NCBI GenBank assembly: GCA_021495925.1
Contig: JAKEKT010000040.1
Coordinates: 186,001-250,000 of the forward strand
Direction of reading: 5' to 3'
Source: Diplodia intermedia
Lineage: Eukaryota > Ascomycota > Dothideomycetes > Botryosphaeriales > Botryosphaeriaceae
DNA length: 64,000 nt
Made by a program: the position numbers and the translations under genes. Shown here piece after piece: positions 48,201 to 59,760 of the stretch; position 1 is the stretch's first letter; every line of letters starts with the position of its first letter. Under the pieces are notes generated by a model. The model did no database searches. It saw only the letters and a program-made list of their open reading frames with translations, and was not told the origin of the DNA.

Positions 48201-50332
48201 CATTGTTTCAGGCCATTCCCAGCCGGCGAGGACGGTAGCATCCGATGGATGAGATGTATCGCAGGGAACAGGGTCCTCTTCGCGCTGGCTCGGGCCGCGT
48301 TGACATGGATGTGGGGGTGCGGGTGCAGGCGCTGGGGCGACAGATGCAGAATGGAGAAGCGACATGTCTGTGCGACAATCGGGGACTGCCTCAGCTGCAT
48401 TAGCGCTGTGAAGATGCGTCTCAACATCCACTTACGCCGTAATGCTCGGCAAAATCGGTGCTGTGTAGTCGTGGGCAAACTCCCACACGTGTGAAAGCGA
48501 CGTGAATGAAGCGCCGCGCCTCTTGCAGCGAAGGCAAGGGTATGGTTGGTGGGGCCATGGATTCCATGCACTGGCGCGATCCACGCCACAGATGGCACTC
48601 CCGCTTAAGGGACCGCGCCTGCTAGAGTCAATCCCCGCAGCTTTCCCGGCTCCATCGGCCAGCCACCGGGCAGCTCTTGGCTTGCATCTCCCTCACGCCA
48701 ATTGCCCTGACTGCCGTTCTCAACCGCTTCTTCCAATTGCCCATGACCCCCCCGAAACATGATCCGAGCGACGCGGCGAAGAGGCCCTCGCAGCCAGCTA
48801 CAACAAACGCCAGTCTCGCAGACCGTGGCAAGCGCCGAAATCATCATGGGCCAAGGCAGAAAATAACTCGTCATAGATTCCGAATACGCACTTGCGAAAA
48901 CTCAGAGGCAAGCGATAAGGCCCAGGATAGCAGCCGTACGTCTGGCTAGACCGCTCTTCACTGCAAGTGGCTCGCCGTTACCACTCAACTGGAACTTGGC
49001 GCCGCACTCCGCCGTTGACTTTTGTGCGGCGAATGTTCTGCTCTCCTCTGAGTTAATATACGGAGTAGAACAAGGGCAACAAATAGCAGATCGGCATGGC
49101 AGCTGAGGATCCGGAACCAGCCGCGCCCCAAGCTTTTTCCTCCGCCTCCAGGAACAGGTTTTCTACCTCCCTTTCCATGGGAGAGTAGATGCAGAATGCT
49201 TGCGGCGTATTGGTGATGTAGCGCCACCTAATGCAGAGAGACCTGGATCTATCCCAATACAGAAATCATACATGGCCAAAGCAGTGGTCCCCGTCCAGCG
49301 GGAGCGGGCAAGAAGCCATGCAACTGATCCGTGTAAGCCGCCAAGAACAGCTCCGCATTCTGCAGTGCCCACAGGTGGCTTCTGCGTATCATGTTTAGAG
49401 CCAGAACCAGTCCTCAGCAGTCCGCACCGCCCGCGCCCCCAAGTCCGCGGCGCCGACGTCGACAGCCCCATCACCAGCCCAGCCCGCAAGCCGACGCAGC
49501 GTCGTCGTCGCCGCCGTAGGAAGATCACACAGGGACTTCCCGCCGTCGGAGTGAGCCCCGTCGTCAGGCGGCGCAACCGCATACCACACCATCTCCTCCC
49601 GCCCCTGCCGCCCTCCGCCTGCACCGTGGCATCCTTACTACGCCCTCAGCCGCGCAGTCGGCCTCTTCGACGACAACAATCCCCACGCCTCGATCGGCCG
49701 TCTGCCACTGCCTCGTCCGTAGCCCGCGCGAACGCCACCACCACCACCACCGCCTCCATCGCCCTCGCCGCCCCCGCCGTCCTTATCTGCCGCGTCGACT
49801 GAGGGGAGGAGAACCGCGGAGACACCGCACCGTCGCGATGGAGCGCCGGCGGTCGACCGGTTCGGTTCGGTGCGGCTGGAACAAGCACGTATGACTGGGA
49901 CGGTGTGCGGCATATTGACAGCGAGGGTCAAGGGGGAGGGGATCGGTGTCGGTGTCGGTGGGGGAGGAGAGATGGGTGGGTTGCGGTTGACAAGGTATGG
50001 GGTGGGGAATGTGTGTGTGTGCATGTGTGATCCATGTTGTTCTTGGTTAGCTTTGACCAGAACAACACTCTCTATCAAGATTCCATTAGCTTGGAATGTT
50101 AGTATGGCCGCGAAGCGGAGGAAGGGAGGAAACTGAGTCGAATACATCTACCTTGAGCATGGAAAATGTCATTGGACTTAACGCAGAAGATACAAGATGG
50201 AAAAAGAGCTAAGAAGGAAGCGAGAAGAAAACAAACTGATAGAGGCAACGCTGAACGCTGAAAGCTACACAATTCAAAGAAGAGATCGCTCCCCATGTAT
50301 CCTTTCTTCAACCTAAGCTTGACAGCTTTCCG
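45227..50332. other. Gene-poor region
   Basis: No convincing gene in about 5 kb. Open frames such as 49200-49802 (plus) and 49638-50147 (minus) are low-complexity (CCG/CAC-rich) and overlap each other on opposite strands. Stretches near 45.3 kb contain G-rich simple sequence. I found no transposase or reverse-transcriptase motifs. Confidence 0.45.
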
Positions 50333-51616
50333 CTACCCTTCAGGAAGCGCGTTGAGATTGGTTTCGGGCGGCACTATATCTCTGGCGTAGTACCCACGCC
50401 CTTTGCACTCATCTGTGGAATCGCAGCTAAGGATCATGAGAAGCTTTTGAATGTCGGAAGGGTTCGTACGAGCGGCCTTTGTTCGTAGAAACGCCCTAAG
50501 AACGGGACTTGGCTCGGCGCCGTCGTCTGCATGGAAACAATCAAACGGCCCATTACATGGAATCGGGAGCGCCATCTTGAGGTGCGGGTCGCCATCATAG
50601 AAAAACAGGTTCCACGTTCTTTGGATGCGCCCCTTGTACGTGGATCGGGTGGCATACCCCTTTTCCGAGTAGAGGTAATTCCTAGGGTTCCAACGTGTGG
50701 AGATTGAAGTTGACTCCGCGAGTAGCATGTCGAAGTTGGTATGCGTTTCGCGGTTCTGAAGCGCTATTTTCAGGTCCTCGACCATGTATCGATTTAACCA
50801 GGGCTCAAGAAGGTTAAGCCAAATTTGCGCGACGACCAGGAACTGGTTATCGCCGAGAATCCGACGAATTCCGGTTCATCAAGACTACATCCTTTCCGGC
50901 TGGTATATGTGCCGGTCCTTGTCTTTGCCGGTGTTATCATTGAGGAATTCTTCTCTTTGCGAGGTCTCCCCCGCCGGCGTCCAGATGGAGTCGTACCTTG
51001 AGATCCGCTTGCCGACCCGGCCCGGCTTCCGCCCACAACTGTTTCGGCGCTCCTTTGTCTGCTTGCCAATGCGGATGATCTGGGAACTGGACTCGATAGA
51101 CGGAATGCGTTCATTATTCGGCTGGGGGTCCCGTCTACCCTGGTGGAGGATCGCGGATGAGCCTCGGCTGGCGAGGTTCCGTTTGCCTGGTTCACTTCGA
51201 CCACCCAGGGCCGAAGCCGGTTTGGGGACCGAACGGCTCCCAGGATTCTAGACAACATCAAACTCTCCTTCGCCGCAGTCAGAGTCGCGATCGAGGATCA
51301 TTTCCTTGTCCAGCTCCCTTTCAAGCTCCTCGTTACGACGCTTAACCTTCTCGATGCCCTTGTTGAACTTTTCAATCTCTTAATCGAGCCTGTGGGTCTC
51401 GATCTTGTCTTGTTTGATTTGTATGTGCAACCCTTGATACTCTTTCTCCCTTTCGGCAATTTTCCTTTAAGCAATCTTGCTATTCTTCAAGTGCTCTTGC
51501 TTCCTCGCCCTGTCCCTCAAGAGTTTCATGTTTTCGTCTGAGAGCCTCGTTTCATCATCGTTCGGATGAGGACGTTTCCTGCTATCGCCACTGGACAACA
51601 GGACTTAGTTAATCAT
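50333..51616 (-). pseudogene. Full-length unknown protein gene with seven stops, no frameshift
   Basis: From ATG 51616-51614 to the terminal TAG at 50333 the minus strand keeps a single frame of 428 codons, broken only by stops: TAA at 51607-51605, 51469-51467 and 51382-51380, TAG at 51250-51248 and 50887-50885, TGA at 50881-50879 and 50878-50876. The N-terminal part encodes a coiled coil (DENMKLLRDRARKQEHLKN, RRNEELERELDKEM). The middle is basic (KERRNSCGRKPGRVGKRIS). The C-terminal 150 residues are protein-like (VAQIWLNLLEPWLNRYM, RIQRTWNLFFYDGDPHLKMA). All seven stops can arise from Gln, Arg or Trp codons by single C-to-T or G-to-A changes. Family not recognised. Confidence 0.7.
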
Positions 51617-52903
51617 CGTTTCCGATAGAGGAAAGCTAATAAATACTCGTTGCCACATTTGGTCGACACAGGGAGAGACGTGTTTATGAGGGGTGGTATG
51701 ATGGGCATTTCGTAACCTGGTTGAGAGGCGGCAGGATAGCGGAAGTGATGGTGAATATTTGTGAGTTGGAGAGCGATGAGAAGGGAGCCGTCGAGCAACC
51801 TACCACCCATTTATATAATTATACGGGCTATCGGAGGCTCAGGCTGACTAGTCTCTTGAATTCAAGCGGGAGTGCGGCGGTGCAAGCGGGTAGGCGCATG
51901 GTTAGCGAACACAACGGGATTCACCGCGCTACCACCTTGCAACGCATTTGTGCGACACTCACACTTACCGCTCCGTCTTGCTCAGCTCCTACAGCAAGGA
52001 AGTGAAGAAGCATGGTGGCTGGAGCCTCCGACTTGGAGACCAACAGCCCCGGTAGGTGGGATTTTGCCGAGGCGTCATGGCAAACGTCTCGCAGTTCCTG
52101 CACTAAGGAACGGACCGCTAGTGTATGTAGCGTCTGGACTGGAATGGACCCTTTGTGGCGTTGGTAGAATCGATAGTTTCCCCGCCTTATTTCCGAGGTG
52201 TCTCAAACGTTTTGCACGTCAGTGCGGTTTTCGCCAACCAAAGTCTGGAATAGAGATGTCGGGGCTTTTCGCTTCGCGCATGGAATGTTCCTAAGCCATC
52301 TCTATCAGCGCATCGCCCAGTCATTACTTTTTTTTTTAGGGGGGGCGTGGACATACCGTGGAATTGGGCGATCCATATGGGTTTTATTCCCGCGATGGGA
52401 CGATTGATCATCGCTCCAAGTGAATTTGCGTTCGAGCAGAAGTTTAAGAATGGATAGAAGAGTCTGTTTCCAAGCATACCAATGGTACAACCATGGGCGT
52501 ACCGTGGACCCTAGTACCGCCATCGCAGGCAACCCCCATACTTTTGACTGGCCCCTGAATAGAGTAGACCAAACTCGAAGACTCCTGTACAAATACAAGA
52601 CGCATTAGCCACACGAAAAATGCGAAGAAAACAACCAGCGACTGAACCTACCTCGTCAAAAAATCTCAAGACACCGTCTCCCATATCCACGACTCCATTA
52701 AGAGCCCACCCAAACCGACAATCACAGCACCATCCCGCGTGCAAACAAACACACCACTCCAACACCACCTCCCGAGCTTCTCCGCGAAGCACCCACCTCC
52801 TCGCCCCATCCAACAAGTGCTCTCCAAAGCCAAACCCCCGCACCAAACCACGCCAAAACCGCATAACTCCAAACCACGCCAAACCCGACCCACACACGAC
52901 AAA
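51617..52903. other. Intergenic
   Basis: No supported gene. An A/T-rich patch at 51.6-51.8 kb and a poly-T/poly-G tract at 52.33-52.35 kb are present. Confidence 0.45.
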
Positions 52904-53660
52904 AATGCCCTGCACCATCACAGGCCCAGACCACATCCACCACTGGCTCCCGGACTTCGCACTCCCCTCAACAACAACCTCTCCCTCCAACAGAAGACTC
53001 ACGACCATAGTCCTCAAACCGTGCGAACGCCTCTGCGGCTTCTGCGCGCCGGGCGCCCGCCAAGTCTTCGGCAGCGCGGCCGAGGTGCTCGAGCACGTGC
53101 GCGAATCACATGCGGAGAAGAGGGAATTGGGGTTGGTGCTGGTGGTCGAGCAGAAGCAGGAGGACGTGCAGGAGGAGGAGGGAGCAGCCGTTGTGTCGGA
53201 GAAAACGAAGACGAGGATGACGATGACGACGGCTAGGACGACGATGACGACGATGATGACGACGACGAGGAGGAGGAGAGACAGGGCGGGAAGGAAGACG
53301 GATGGGGAGAGGGCTGGGCGGAGGAGGGACGCGGTGGGGGCGCCGAGGGGGGTGGAGAAGGGGCACGACGGAAGGAGGAGGAATGGGACGGGCGTGTCGA
53401 TGAGGGATGCGGATCAGAAGTATCGGCGTGAAGGTGATGGTTGGGTGAGGAGGGAGGAGGGGGAGCAGGGGGATGATCGGAGCGGCGTTGTGCGCGGTGA
53501 TGGAGAGGATGGTCAGGATGAGGTTTTGTTGGATGGTGGCGATGACAGTGGTGATTTTTCAAGGGGAACTCATTCGCAGAGTACTGGAGATGGTGGCTTG
53601 GACGACGTGTGTATGCACGGAATCAGCAACGGGATCGAAGAGTTGAGGACGCTCATCTAA
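52904..53660 (+). CDS. Possible C2H2-like zinc-finger protein with charged tail
   Basis: Start ATG 52904 is preceded by ACAAAA. The N-terminus MPCTITGPDHIHHWLPDF leads to one C2H2-like finger, CGFCAPGARQVFGSAAEVL followed by EHVRESH (C-x2-C and H-x4-H spacing). After residue 85 the frame is low-complexity, Arg/Thr/Met-rich then Gly/Asp-rich; in the next frame the same DNA would encode a run of Asp and Glu. A frame change or intron near 53.17-53.24 kb is therefore possible, and the C-terminal half may be mispredicted. An upstream in-frame ATG at 52620 is less likely. Family not recognised. Confidence 0.45.
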
Positions 53661-53798
53661 GCTGGAAGAAACTTGTAACTTGCTTAAGCCTCAGGCCTGC
53701 TACTGTATCGTCAGGGATAAATACTAGATTTAAGGCTGCGGTTGCGATATCAGCTTCCCTGTATGTGAACTTTCCACTCGAACTTATACCTTGAAATC

Positions 53799-55421
53799 TC
53801 AGGCTGCCGAGTCCCTCCTCTTCCCCGGCGTGTCATCGCCGCTGTCGAACGCCTCGTCATCGGTGTCCAGCTCAAACTCATCGACGAGATCGCGCGTCTC
53901 TCTCTGGTCCAGCTTGATGGCACCCTCGGCCTTCTTCTCAACCTTCACGAACAGCGTCAGCAGCCCACAGTCATAGGCCGCCTTCATGGCGCCCGCCACC
54001 ACGAAAGCGATCCAGAACCTATTCCCACCAGCCAGCAATCCCGTGACCGACGGCCCGCCGCTCTGGCTGAGCGTCTTGACGACATTGACGATCCCCATCA
54101 CCGCCGTCCGCTCTTCGGGCCGGACGACCATGGACAAGAACGCCGAGCGCGGCGCCTGATCCATGCTCGCAAGCGTCCCGCGCGCAACCAGGAGAATAGC
54201 GGTCAACCACACGACGTTGGGGGCGGGGATCAGGGCGAGGAACACGGCCGAGGGCAGGTGGGTGAAGACCATGGTGCGGACGAGACCGATGCGCTTGGCG
54301 ATGGCGGCGGCGAAGACGTTGCCGACGCTGGACGTGACCCAGGTGGCGGCGACGATGGCGCCGAGGGTCGACTTGGGCAGGCCGAACTTGCGGTCGAGGT
54401 AGAAGTTGATCAGCGAGTACGGCACCATGCCCGACGCCAGCGAGTCGACGCAGAACAGCGCGCACAGCTTCAGCAGCATCCAGCGCGTCGGCGTCGACAG
54501 CTGCGCGATGCCCATCTTCGGCTTGGGCGGCGGCGCGGGCTGCGGCGGCGTGGGGGGGAGCGGTCGCTCGTCGTCGTCGTCGTCGTTGGCGGGGCCCTCC
54601 TCCGACGAGCGCGAGGGCGTGAGGAAGACGTCGCGCTCGCTCTCCTCGGCGTCTTCGGCCGCGGTGTCCTTCCTCCCGCCTCCGCCGCCGCCACTCCCCA
54701 CCGCGCGGTACTCGCCCCTCCCTGCGCCCGCCGCAGGGGCGGCAGCAGCCGCATAGCCATCGACCTCGCACCTCTCACTCAGCAGCATCGTCAGGCCGGC
54801 CTTGACCAAGCCCACGGCGCCATAGCACCAAAACACGACGCGAAACGCATCCAACTCGACCCAGCCCTCGCGCCTCTTGCACGCCTCGACGACCCACCCC
54901 GCGCCCAGCAGCCCGACGGCCGACCCCAAGGTGCCCACGACCACATACCACGCAAACACCTCGCTCCTCGCCGCGCCGCCGGCGGGCACCAGCTCAGCCA
55001 GCGCGCTCTCCTCGACGGCGCGAAACGGCCCAATCTCATTCCCGCTCACGCTGATGACGCCGACGACGGCGGCCGCGAGGAGCACCCAGTAGCCCGACGC
55101 GAGGCCGAAGACGGCGCCGGCGACGGCCATGCCCGCGCACCCGAGCAGCAGCACGCGCCGCCGCCCGAGGGAGTCGGCGACGAGCGTGAGCCCGAGCGAC
55201 AGCGCGACGTCGCCGAGCAGCGTCAGCGTCATGAAGAGCCCGATGCGCTCGTCCGAAACCGACAGCGCCGCGAAGAAGAGCGCCAGGACTAGCGCGATCC
55301 CGCCGTACCCGGCCATCCGCAGGAACCGCGTCGCGAAGATTAGGTAGAGGTCCCGCGGCGCGTGCATGATGGTGGGGAGGCCGAGCTCCGTGGCGATTTT
55401 GCGTAGGACGGGCGGCGCCAT
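53799..55421 (-). CDS. Major facilitator superfamily transporter
   Basis: Single-exon 540-residue membrane transporter. About twelve hydrophobic segments surround a central cytoplasmic loop. Landmarks: YGGIALVLALFFAAL and TLTLLGDVALSLGLTLVAD followed by SLGRRRVLLL, the cytoplasmic loop 2-3 motif (D-x-G-RR type); VVGVISVSGNEIGPFRAVEE; the central loop at about residues 245-310 rich in Gly, Asp and Pro; then the second half with MVPYSLINFYLDRKFGLPKS, and APRSAFLSMVVRPEERTAVM near the fifth helix of that half. An acidic cytoplasmic tail ends the protein. The substrate cannot be told from sequence. GC content and codon usage match the neighbouring genes. The start is the first ATG; the region upstream is GTG-repeat leader. 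Confidence 0.9.
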   Translation of the reverse strand: MAPPVLRKIATELGLPTIMHAPRDLYLIFATRFLRMAGYGGIALVLALFFAALSVSDERIGLFMTLTLLGDVALSLGLTLVADSLGRRRVLLLGCAGMAVAGAVFGLASGYWVLLAAAVVGVISVSGNEIGPFRAVEESALAELVPAGGAARSEVFAWYVVVGTLGSAVGLLGAGWVVEACKRREGWVELDAFRVVFWCYGAVGLVKAGLTMLLSERCEVDGYAAAAAPAAGAGRGEYRAVGSGGGGGGRKDTAAEDAEESERDVFLTPSRSSEEGPANDDDDDERPLPPTPPQPAPPPKPKMGIAQLSTPTRWMLLKLCALFCVDSLASGMVPYSLINFYLDRKFGLPKSTLGAIVAATWVTSSVGNVFAAAIAKRIGLVRTMVFTHLPSAVFLALIPAPNVVWLTAILLVARGTLASMDQAPRSAFLSMVVRPEERTAVMGIVNVVKTLSQSGGPSVTGLLAGGNRFWIAFVVAGAMKAAYDCGLLTLFVKVEKKAEGAIKLDQRETRDLVDEFELDTDDEAFDSGDDTPGKRRDSAA

Positions 55422-56292
55422 GGTGGTGGTGGTGGTGGTGGACAGATAGGAGCTGGGGGATTGTGAGGGCTGAGGGGGGTTTTTCGCTCTACGGTGTGAT
55501 GGCGCTTCCGGGCGTGCCGATGGATGCGATGGCGGGGTATGTATTGCGGTGGTGTGTGGGTTTCCCTGTCGGTTTCCGGCAGTGTACTGCGTGATGTGAG
55601 AGAGAGGAGGGGATTCACGCCGCAGCGTGACAGCAGTTCACTCAAGGAATCTCGACTGTTGGAGTTGAAGAGGGAGGAGGAAAAGGTGAATGAAGGTCGA
55701 GATAAGCACCAACTAATGAGAAGGCGTTGCTGCCTGGCGGGCCGCGCGGGAATGCGGGGCTCGCATTGCGAGTCTCGGCATCGCTCCCTGTCCGACATCG
55801 CAAGCCCGACACCGAGTCCGAAGCGTGCGAGCCGAGGGCCGCGTCATTCCCAGGAGCCACTGTCGGAATTTTCAACAATGCTTGGATGACGCTCGGTATT
55901 CCGCAGCCGTTGTTGTGCTTGCGGGGCTCTGCGTCAGATTACGGCCCAGTGTCGAATTATGGCGCAGTGTCGTGTTATAGCGGGAGTGCCATTTCTGACG
56001 CTAGAGGCGGAAAATGGGCTGGCAGCGTGTGACGGACCCACGCCTCGCAAAAAGCTTGTGCACGTCGCAGGGGGCTCAACCTTCCCCAACACGTTAGATC
56101 GTCCCTCACGGGCCCAGCCCTCAGCTCTTGTGCCCCTGCATCGCACCGCCACTCGGCACAAATAATGTCACGTCGCAGGAAACAATCGAATCTTCATCTT
56201 TGTGTGTGATGCTAACGTCCCCTGAGCCTTCCACTGTCGCAGTCACCCCTTCTGAGCCCTACGCGACTCTACCATCCCTGTACAAGAGACTG
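55422..56292. other. Intergenic, MFS promoter region
   Basis: No gene supported. A short GGT repeat (about 55.42-55.44 kb) lies directly before the MFS start codon. Confidence 0.5.
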
Positions 56293-56631
56293 TCACACCT
56301 CCTTGCATTCGTAAACTAGAAGCGCCGTGCTCACTTGTTTCTCTACCCAATCATCCAGATGGACCAGCGCGTCAAACCGTGACGCGTACAGTGAAGTCTT
56401 GACCCACGGGATCGAGTTGGCCATCAAGTAGCCGCGGTATTGCCATCCCTCCGCTGTTTCGACTGCCCCTGTGGCAACCGTCACATTAGGATAGCTACCG
56501 TGTTGGAGGTAGCGACCGTTCTCTGCAAATTTCGTCAGTTGTCAACCTCGGCGACCCTGGAAGGGGATAAGAGAGAAGGCTTGCCTACCGTTGATTCGAT
56601 TTCTTAGGCAGATTTCTTCGAATCCCACCAT
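56293..56631 (-). CDS. Small unrecognised two-exon protein, 90 aa
   Basis: Exon 1 (56631-56589) encodes MVGFEEICLRNRIN; the intron 56588-56523 has GTAGGC, an AACTGACGA branch site and TTGCAG. Exon 2 (56522-56293) continues in frame: ENGRYLQHGSYPNVTVATG, then YRGYLMANSIPWVKTSLYA and FDALVHLDDWVEKQVSTALL, ending YECKEV. The composition is that of a folded globular protein and both frames are joined by a textbook intron. No domain recognised. Confidence 0.6.
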
Positions 56632-57381
56632 TGTGATCTTCTTCGTGGTTGGATGCTATTTCCGTCGTGTTTTTTAATTTCTGGGATGTTGGGGGAGGGG
56701 TTCACATGAAATTAAATAGTGTTGGCTCGCGCCCAGTTGCTGCCAAATAGATCATCGAGCAAACTGTAGGGCAATGTGTCATGCTTGTGGCACAATCATC
56801 TTCTGGTTAGGAAATGCGAATCGAATGGCTCGGCCTCTCTCCTTTGTTTGATAGTGCACGCATCTTGTCTTCTTTGCGTTTCTGGCATTTCGTGACGCCG
56901 CGAGGACAAACATGCACAATCCAGCTGGTAGGTCGTGGCGCGGAAAACGTAGACTCAGCTCAACAATTAATTCTACTGCTCTCTGACACAGTCGTTCCAT
57001 CTGGCGCAGTAGACATCACGTTATCGGTTCTTACGAGTTTCCACAACTATTCTAGACCGAATTCCACAGAGCTGCTCTGAAGAGTTTCCTTACTGAATGA
57101 AGGTGTTATAGCCCACACTCCGTCCATCATAGCTTGGAGCGCATGAGCCACATTGGCTGTGGTCTGATCCTAAAAATGAAGGCGTTGTGGCAGGCGCAGG
57201 AGATCCGCTGTGAGCAAGTTAACCGATGTGTTGTACCCAGAACCTTTAACATACTTACCAGTCAGTATCCGCCGGGCGTTTGTTCAAGAGACAGGTCGCT
57301 GTGTACAGGGAGGACTTCGAACCGCATCCATACTGTACCAAGCCTTCCTCTTCCTAAATACCCACAGCCATGGATGGACCC
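56632..57381. other. Unassigned
   Basis: The minus-strand frame 56779-57000 looks partly protein-like (VELIVELSLRFPRHDLP) but has no splice partner that I trust. Confidence 0.35.
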
Positions 57382-57651
57382 TTACCATCTGACTGTCCAC
57401 AGCTCCACTACATGGAAGACGTTAGGTGGGTGTCTCACGTCCATTCCTGGTCCCAAGAATAGTATGGCAACATGCCCCCCGGATGCTTGTAAAATGCCAA
57501 TTCCGCAGCAGGCATAGCAACCGACTACACGGCGTGGTGTTGTCTTCCCCCGGAACACTGTTGTGGAGAGATGATAACGCTCAAGCAATCCGGGATATCC
57601 GCCACCGTAACGAAGTTTCCATGATTCCTTTGAATATTCTGTGCCTTGCAT
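57382..57651 (-). CDS. Possible exon of an unrecognised gene
   Basis: The minus-strand frame contains YGGGYPGLLERYHLSTTVFR, then RRVVGCYACCGIGILQASGG and HVAILFLGPGMDV, ending VELWTVRW at a GTAAGG that could be a splice donor rather than a true end. Downstream acceptors exist (for example GCTCACAG near 57.2 kb), but no continuation was confirmed. No family recognised. Confidence 0.35.
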   Translation of the reverse strand: MQGTEYSKESWKLRYGGGYPGLLERYHLSTTVFRGKTTPRRVVGCYACCGIGILQASGGHVAILFLGPGMDVRHPPNVFHVVELWTVRW

Positions 57652-59194
57652 TGCACGAACGCAGGGAGTATAAAGCGCTGTAGGTGATAGATGGCAAACG
57701 AGTCATTCTGTCACTCTGGGCTTAGGATAGGCATGGTGGCGGCGTTCATGGACAGATCGAGGACGTATTGGCTCGGTAGAAGAAGGCCTTTCGCTACTGA
57801 ATTGCCTAGGGGGGCTGGAAAGTCAATCTTCTGAGTGACGTTCTTGGAAGGGGTGAAGTGTGGTTACTCTGACAGATGTAAAAGGAGACTTCGTGATGCG
57901 TCTGCCGCGACAGAAGTATATTGGTCGATCTCCTCCCTTAGTTGTCGGGCAGGTCATAGCATTGGCGTTCGGAGGGCTTGCCTGGATTCTCACAACAATT
58001 GGGTGGAGAAATTGGCAACGCGAGGCTCCTTCCGCACAAGAGACAATCTTCTTCCCTACCGATGATATTGGGCTGCGCTTAATTTCATGCTTGTGCAAGC
58101 GTTCGCTTCGCCATGTGACCCTACCACTTTGTGAGTAAACTTCGCTTGAGATGAGCATAGCGTTTGTGTTCCTCCAGTGCTTGTCCAAGATGTGTGAGCG
58201 GTCGCCATGTCCGCTATGCTGTACTGGTGGGGTCGTATGGCACCGAACTGCAGCATGTCGAGTTTACTACGTGACAGTGGCTGGTGGCGCGGGTGGTGAG
58301 AAGTCAGTAGATGGTCGCGTCCAGCTGGCTTTCGGCGGAGCCCGTCCGTACGTCTCCGCGATGAATAACGCGCGGCGGGCCGCAAGAAAGACGGCTGTTG
58401 CTGTAAAGAGAGCAGACGCGCGGGGGAGTGGTCAAAAAGCGGTGTCAACCGACGAAGCCGTTGGCGGTCGGGTTCGCGCGGGTCGGGGTCGCGACTCAAA
58501 CTCGCTATCAAGTAGAGGGAGGTCAGCTAAGACGGCGCAACGCCACAAGGAACTCTTATGATCGCGCAGGCTGAAGGCTTGGACGCCAAAGGTGCACGAA
58601 AGGGGCGTCATACCCCAAGATCGCCGTATCTTAGGCTCAAGAGTGGCGAAGGGGGGCGTGTTGCTGCCCACGGCTGGCTGTAGCGGGCACTGAAAGAGTG
58701 GCGAGCGCAAGGCTCCACCCTCAAGTAGCTTCGCCCTAGCGCTTTGGCTAACGATCAGACGCGCGACATCCGGCATTGGGCATGCCGGAATAGCATCGGG
58801 GGGCAATCCGCGCCAGCCTGACGCGCCGCCAATGGAGCTGTTCAAGCCGCACGACATCAAAGCCGCGCGTCTCTTCTTCCTCACCGTAAGGAACGAGCCC
58901 AGATGGGACTCCAGTAGCTGCATGGCGCTCGAGGGCATCAAGCAAGTGCTTTCCCGCGTCCGTACGCGGCAGTGATCTCTCACATTGCCGCAGCGTTTCA
59001 AAAACTTGGCTGCCCTTGACTCCCTCGGCGCGGCGGCTAGCGCCAAGGGCGGTCACCTTGACAGACACCAGAGTGCCCGAACGGATGCTTTCCATGGGCT
59101 TCCAGGCACCAGGCAACCGCCGTTGCCGGGCCTACATGCTCGTCGCGTGCTGCCACTCGGCTCGCTTAGCGCATGCATATCTACCCGCCCGCCG
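57652..59194. other. Intergenic, upstream of the snoRNA host gene
   Basis: Both strands carry overlapping open frames (57860-58138 plus with a hydrophobic VVGQVIALAFGGLAWILTTI; 57823-58188 minus) that cannot be separated from chance. The last 50 bp before 59195 include GCATATCTACC, a possible TATA-like element. Confidence 0.4.
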
Positions 59195-59240
59195 GCCCTG
59201 GCGCTCCACAACCTCTTTTCTTCCCTCATTCTCTCTTTCG

Positions 59241-59266
59241 CTCTTTGCCTTTTGGCTTGGATCAAG
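59241..59266 (+). repeat. Copy of the U2 snRNA 5' end in the host gene's first exon
   Basis: CTCTTTGCCTTTTGGCTT followed by GGATCAAG matches the 5' end of the U2 gene at 9.2 kb in 25 of 26 positions (one A-to-G change). After GATCAAG the sequences diverge. Confidence 0.85.
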
Positions 59267-59435
59267 AGCTCTCTCCTTGTCTCAAGTCCTTCTTGGCTCA
59301 ATCCTCCGTCGGAGAGGCGCCTCCTGCTCATGCGCGTCCTTGCGCATCCATCTCACTTGAAGTAAGTCACACTCCGCCGTCACAGGCTCATCTCACTTCA
59401 CTCGAGCCACTCTCATCCCGCCCCAAAGACTCCCC

Positions 59436-59579
59436 ACTGTGCAATGATGATCAAACCATCAGCCTACTTCATCTAAACGCGCGCGGTAGCTCGCTCGCCC
59501 GGCTACCACCTGGAGCATGCGCAAGCAGAGCGCCAGGGTCGGAAGCCATGTTTACACAACCAATTTGTTCTGAGCACAC
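59436..59579 (+). ncRNA. Candidate box C/D snoRNA a (intron 1)
   Basis: C box ATGATGA (59444-59450), D box CTGA (59570-59573), terminal stem TGTGC/GCACA. It is longer than usual (about 140 nt) and shares GGCTACCACC and a GGAAGC element with candidate b. Target not assigned. Confidence 0.7.
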
Positions 59580-59760
59580 ACAATTAGCTGTCCTTTCTCT
59601 CGTGCTGATCAAGACGATCTCGCTAACTTCTTTTCTCATACGCAGTTTCCACCCGTCCTTCTGCGTCACGTCTTGGAAGATCTGGCTGACCCCTTCGCGT
59701 AACCTGTCCTGTGCCGATCTCAATCCATGTAAGTCTCAATCGCTCCACCCCACGACCCCA

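Noticed and set aside
50794..51261. Open frame with an AT-hook-like RRRGRPRKEK
   Set aside because: It lies one frame off from the 428-codon frame that continues on both sides, so it is more likely an overlap artefact than a separate gene.
54258..55292. 344-codon plus-strand frame opposite the MFS gene
   Set aside because: Arg/His/Gly-rich antisense shadow of transmembrane-coding GC-rich DNA.
56600..56640. TTCGAATCCCACCA resembling a tRNA T arm
   Set aside because: No D arm, anticodon stem or acceptor stem pairs with it; it lies in exon 1 of the 90-residue gene.
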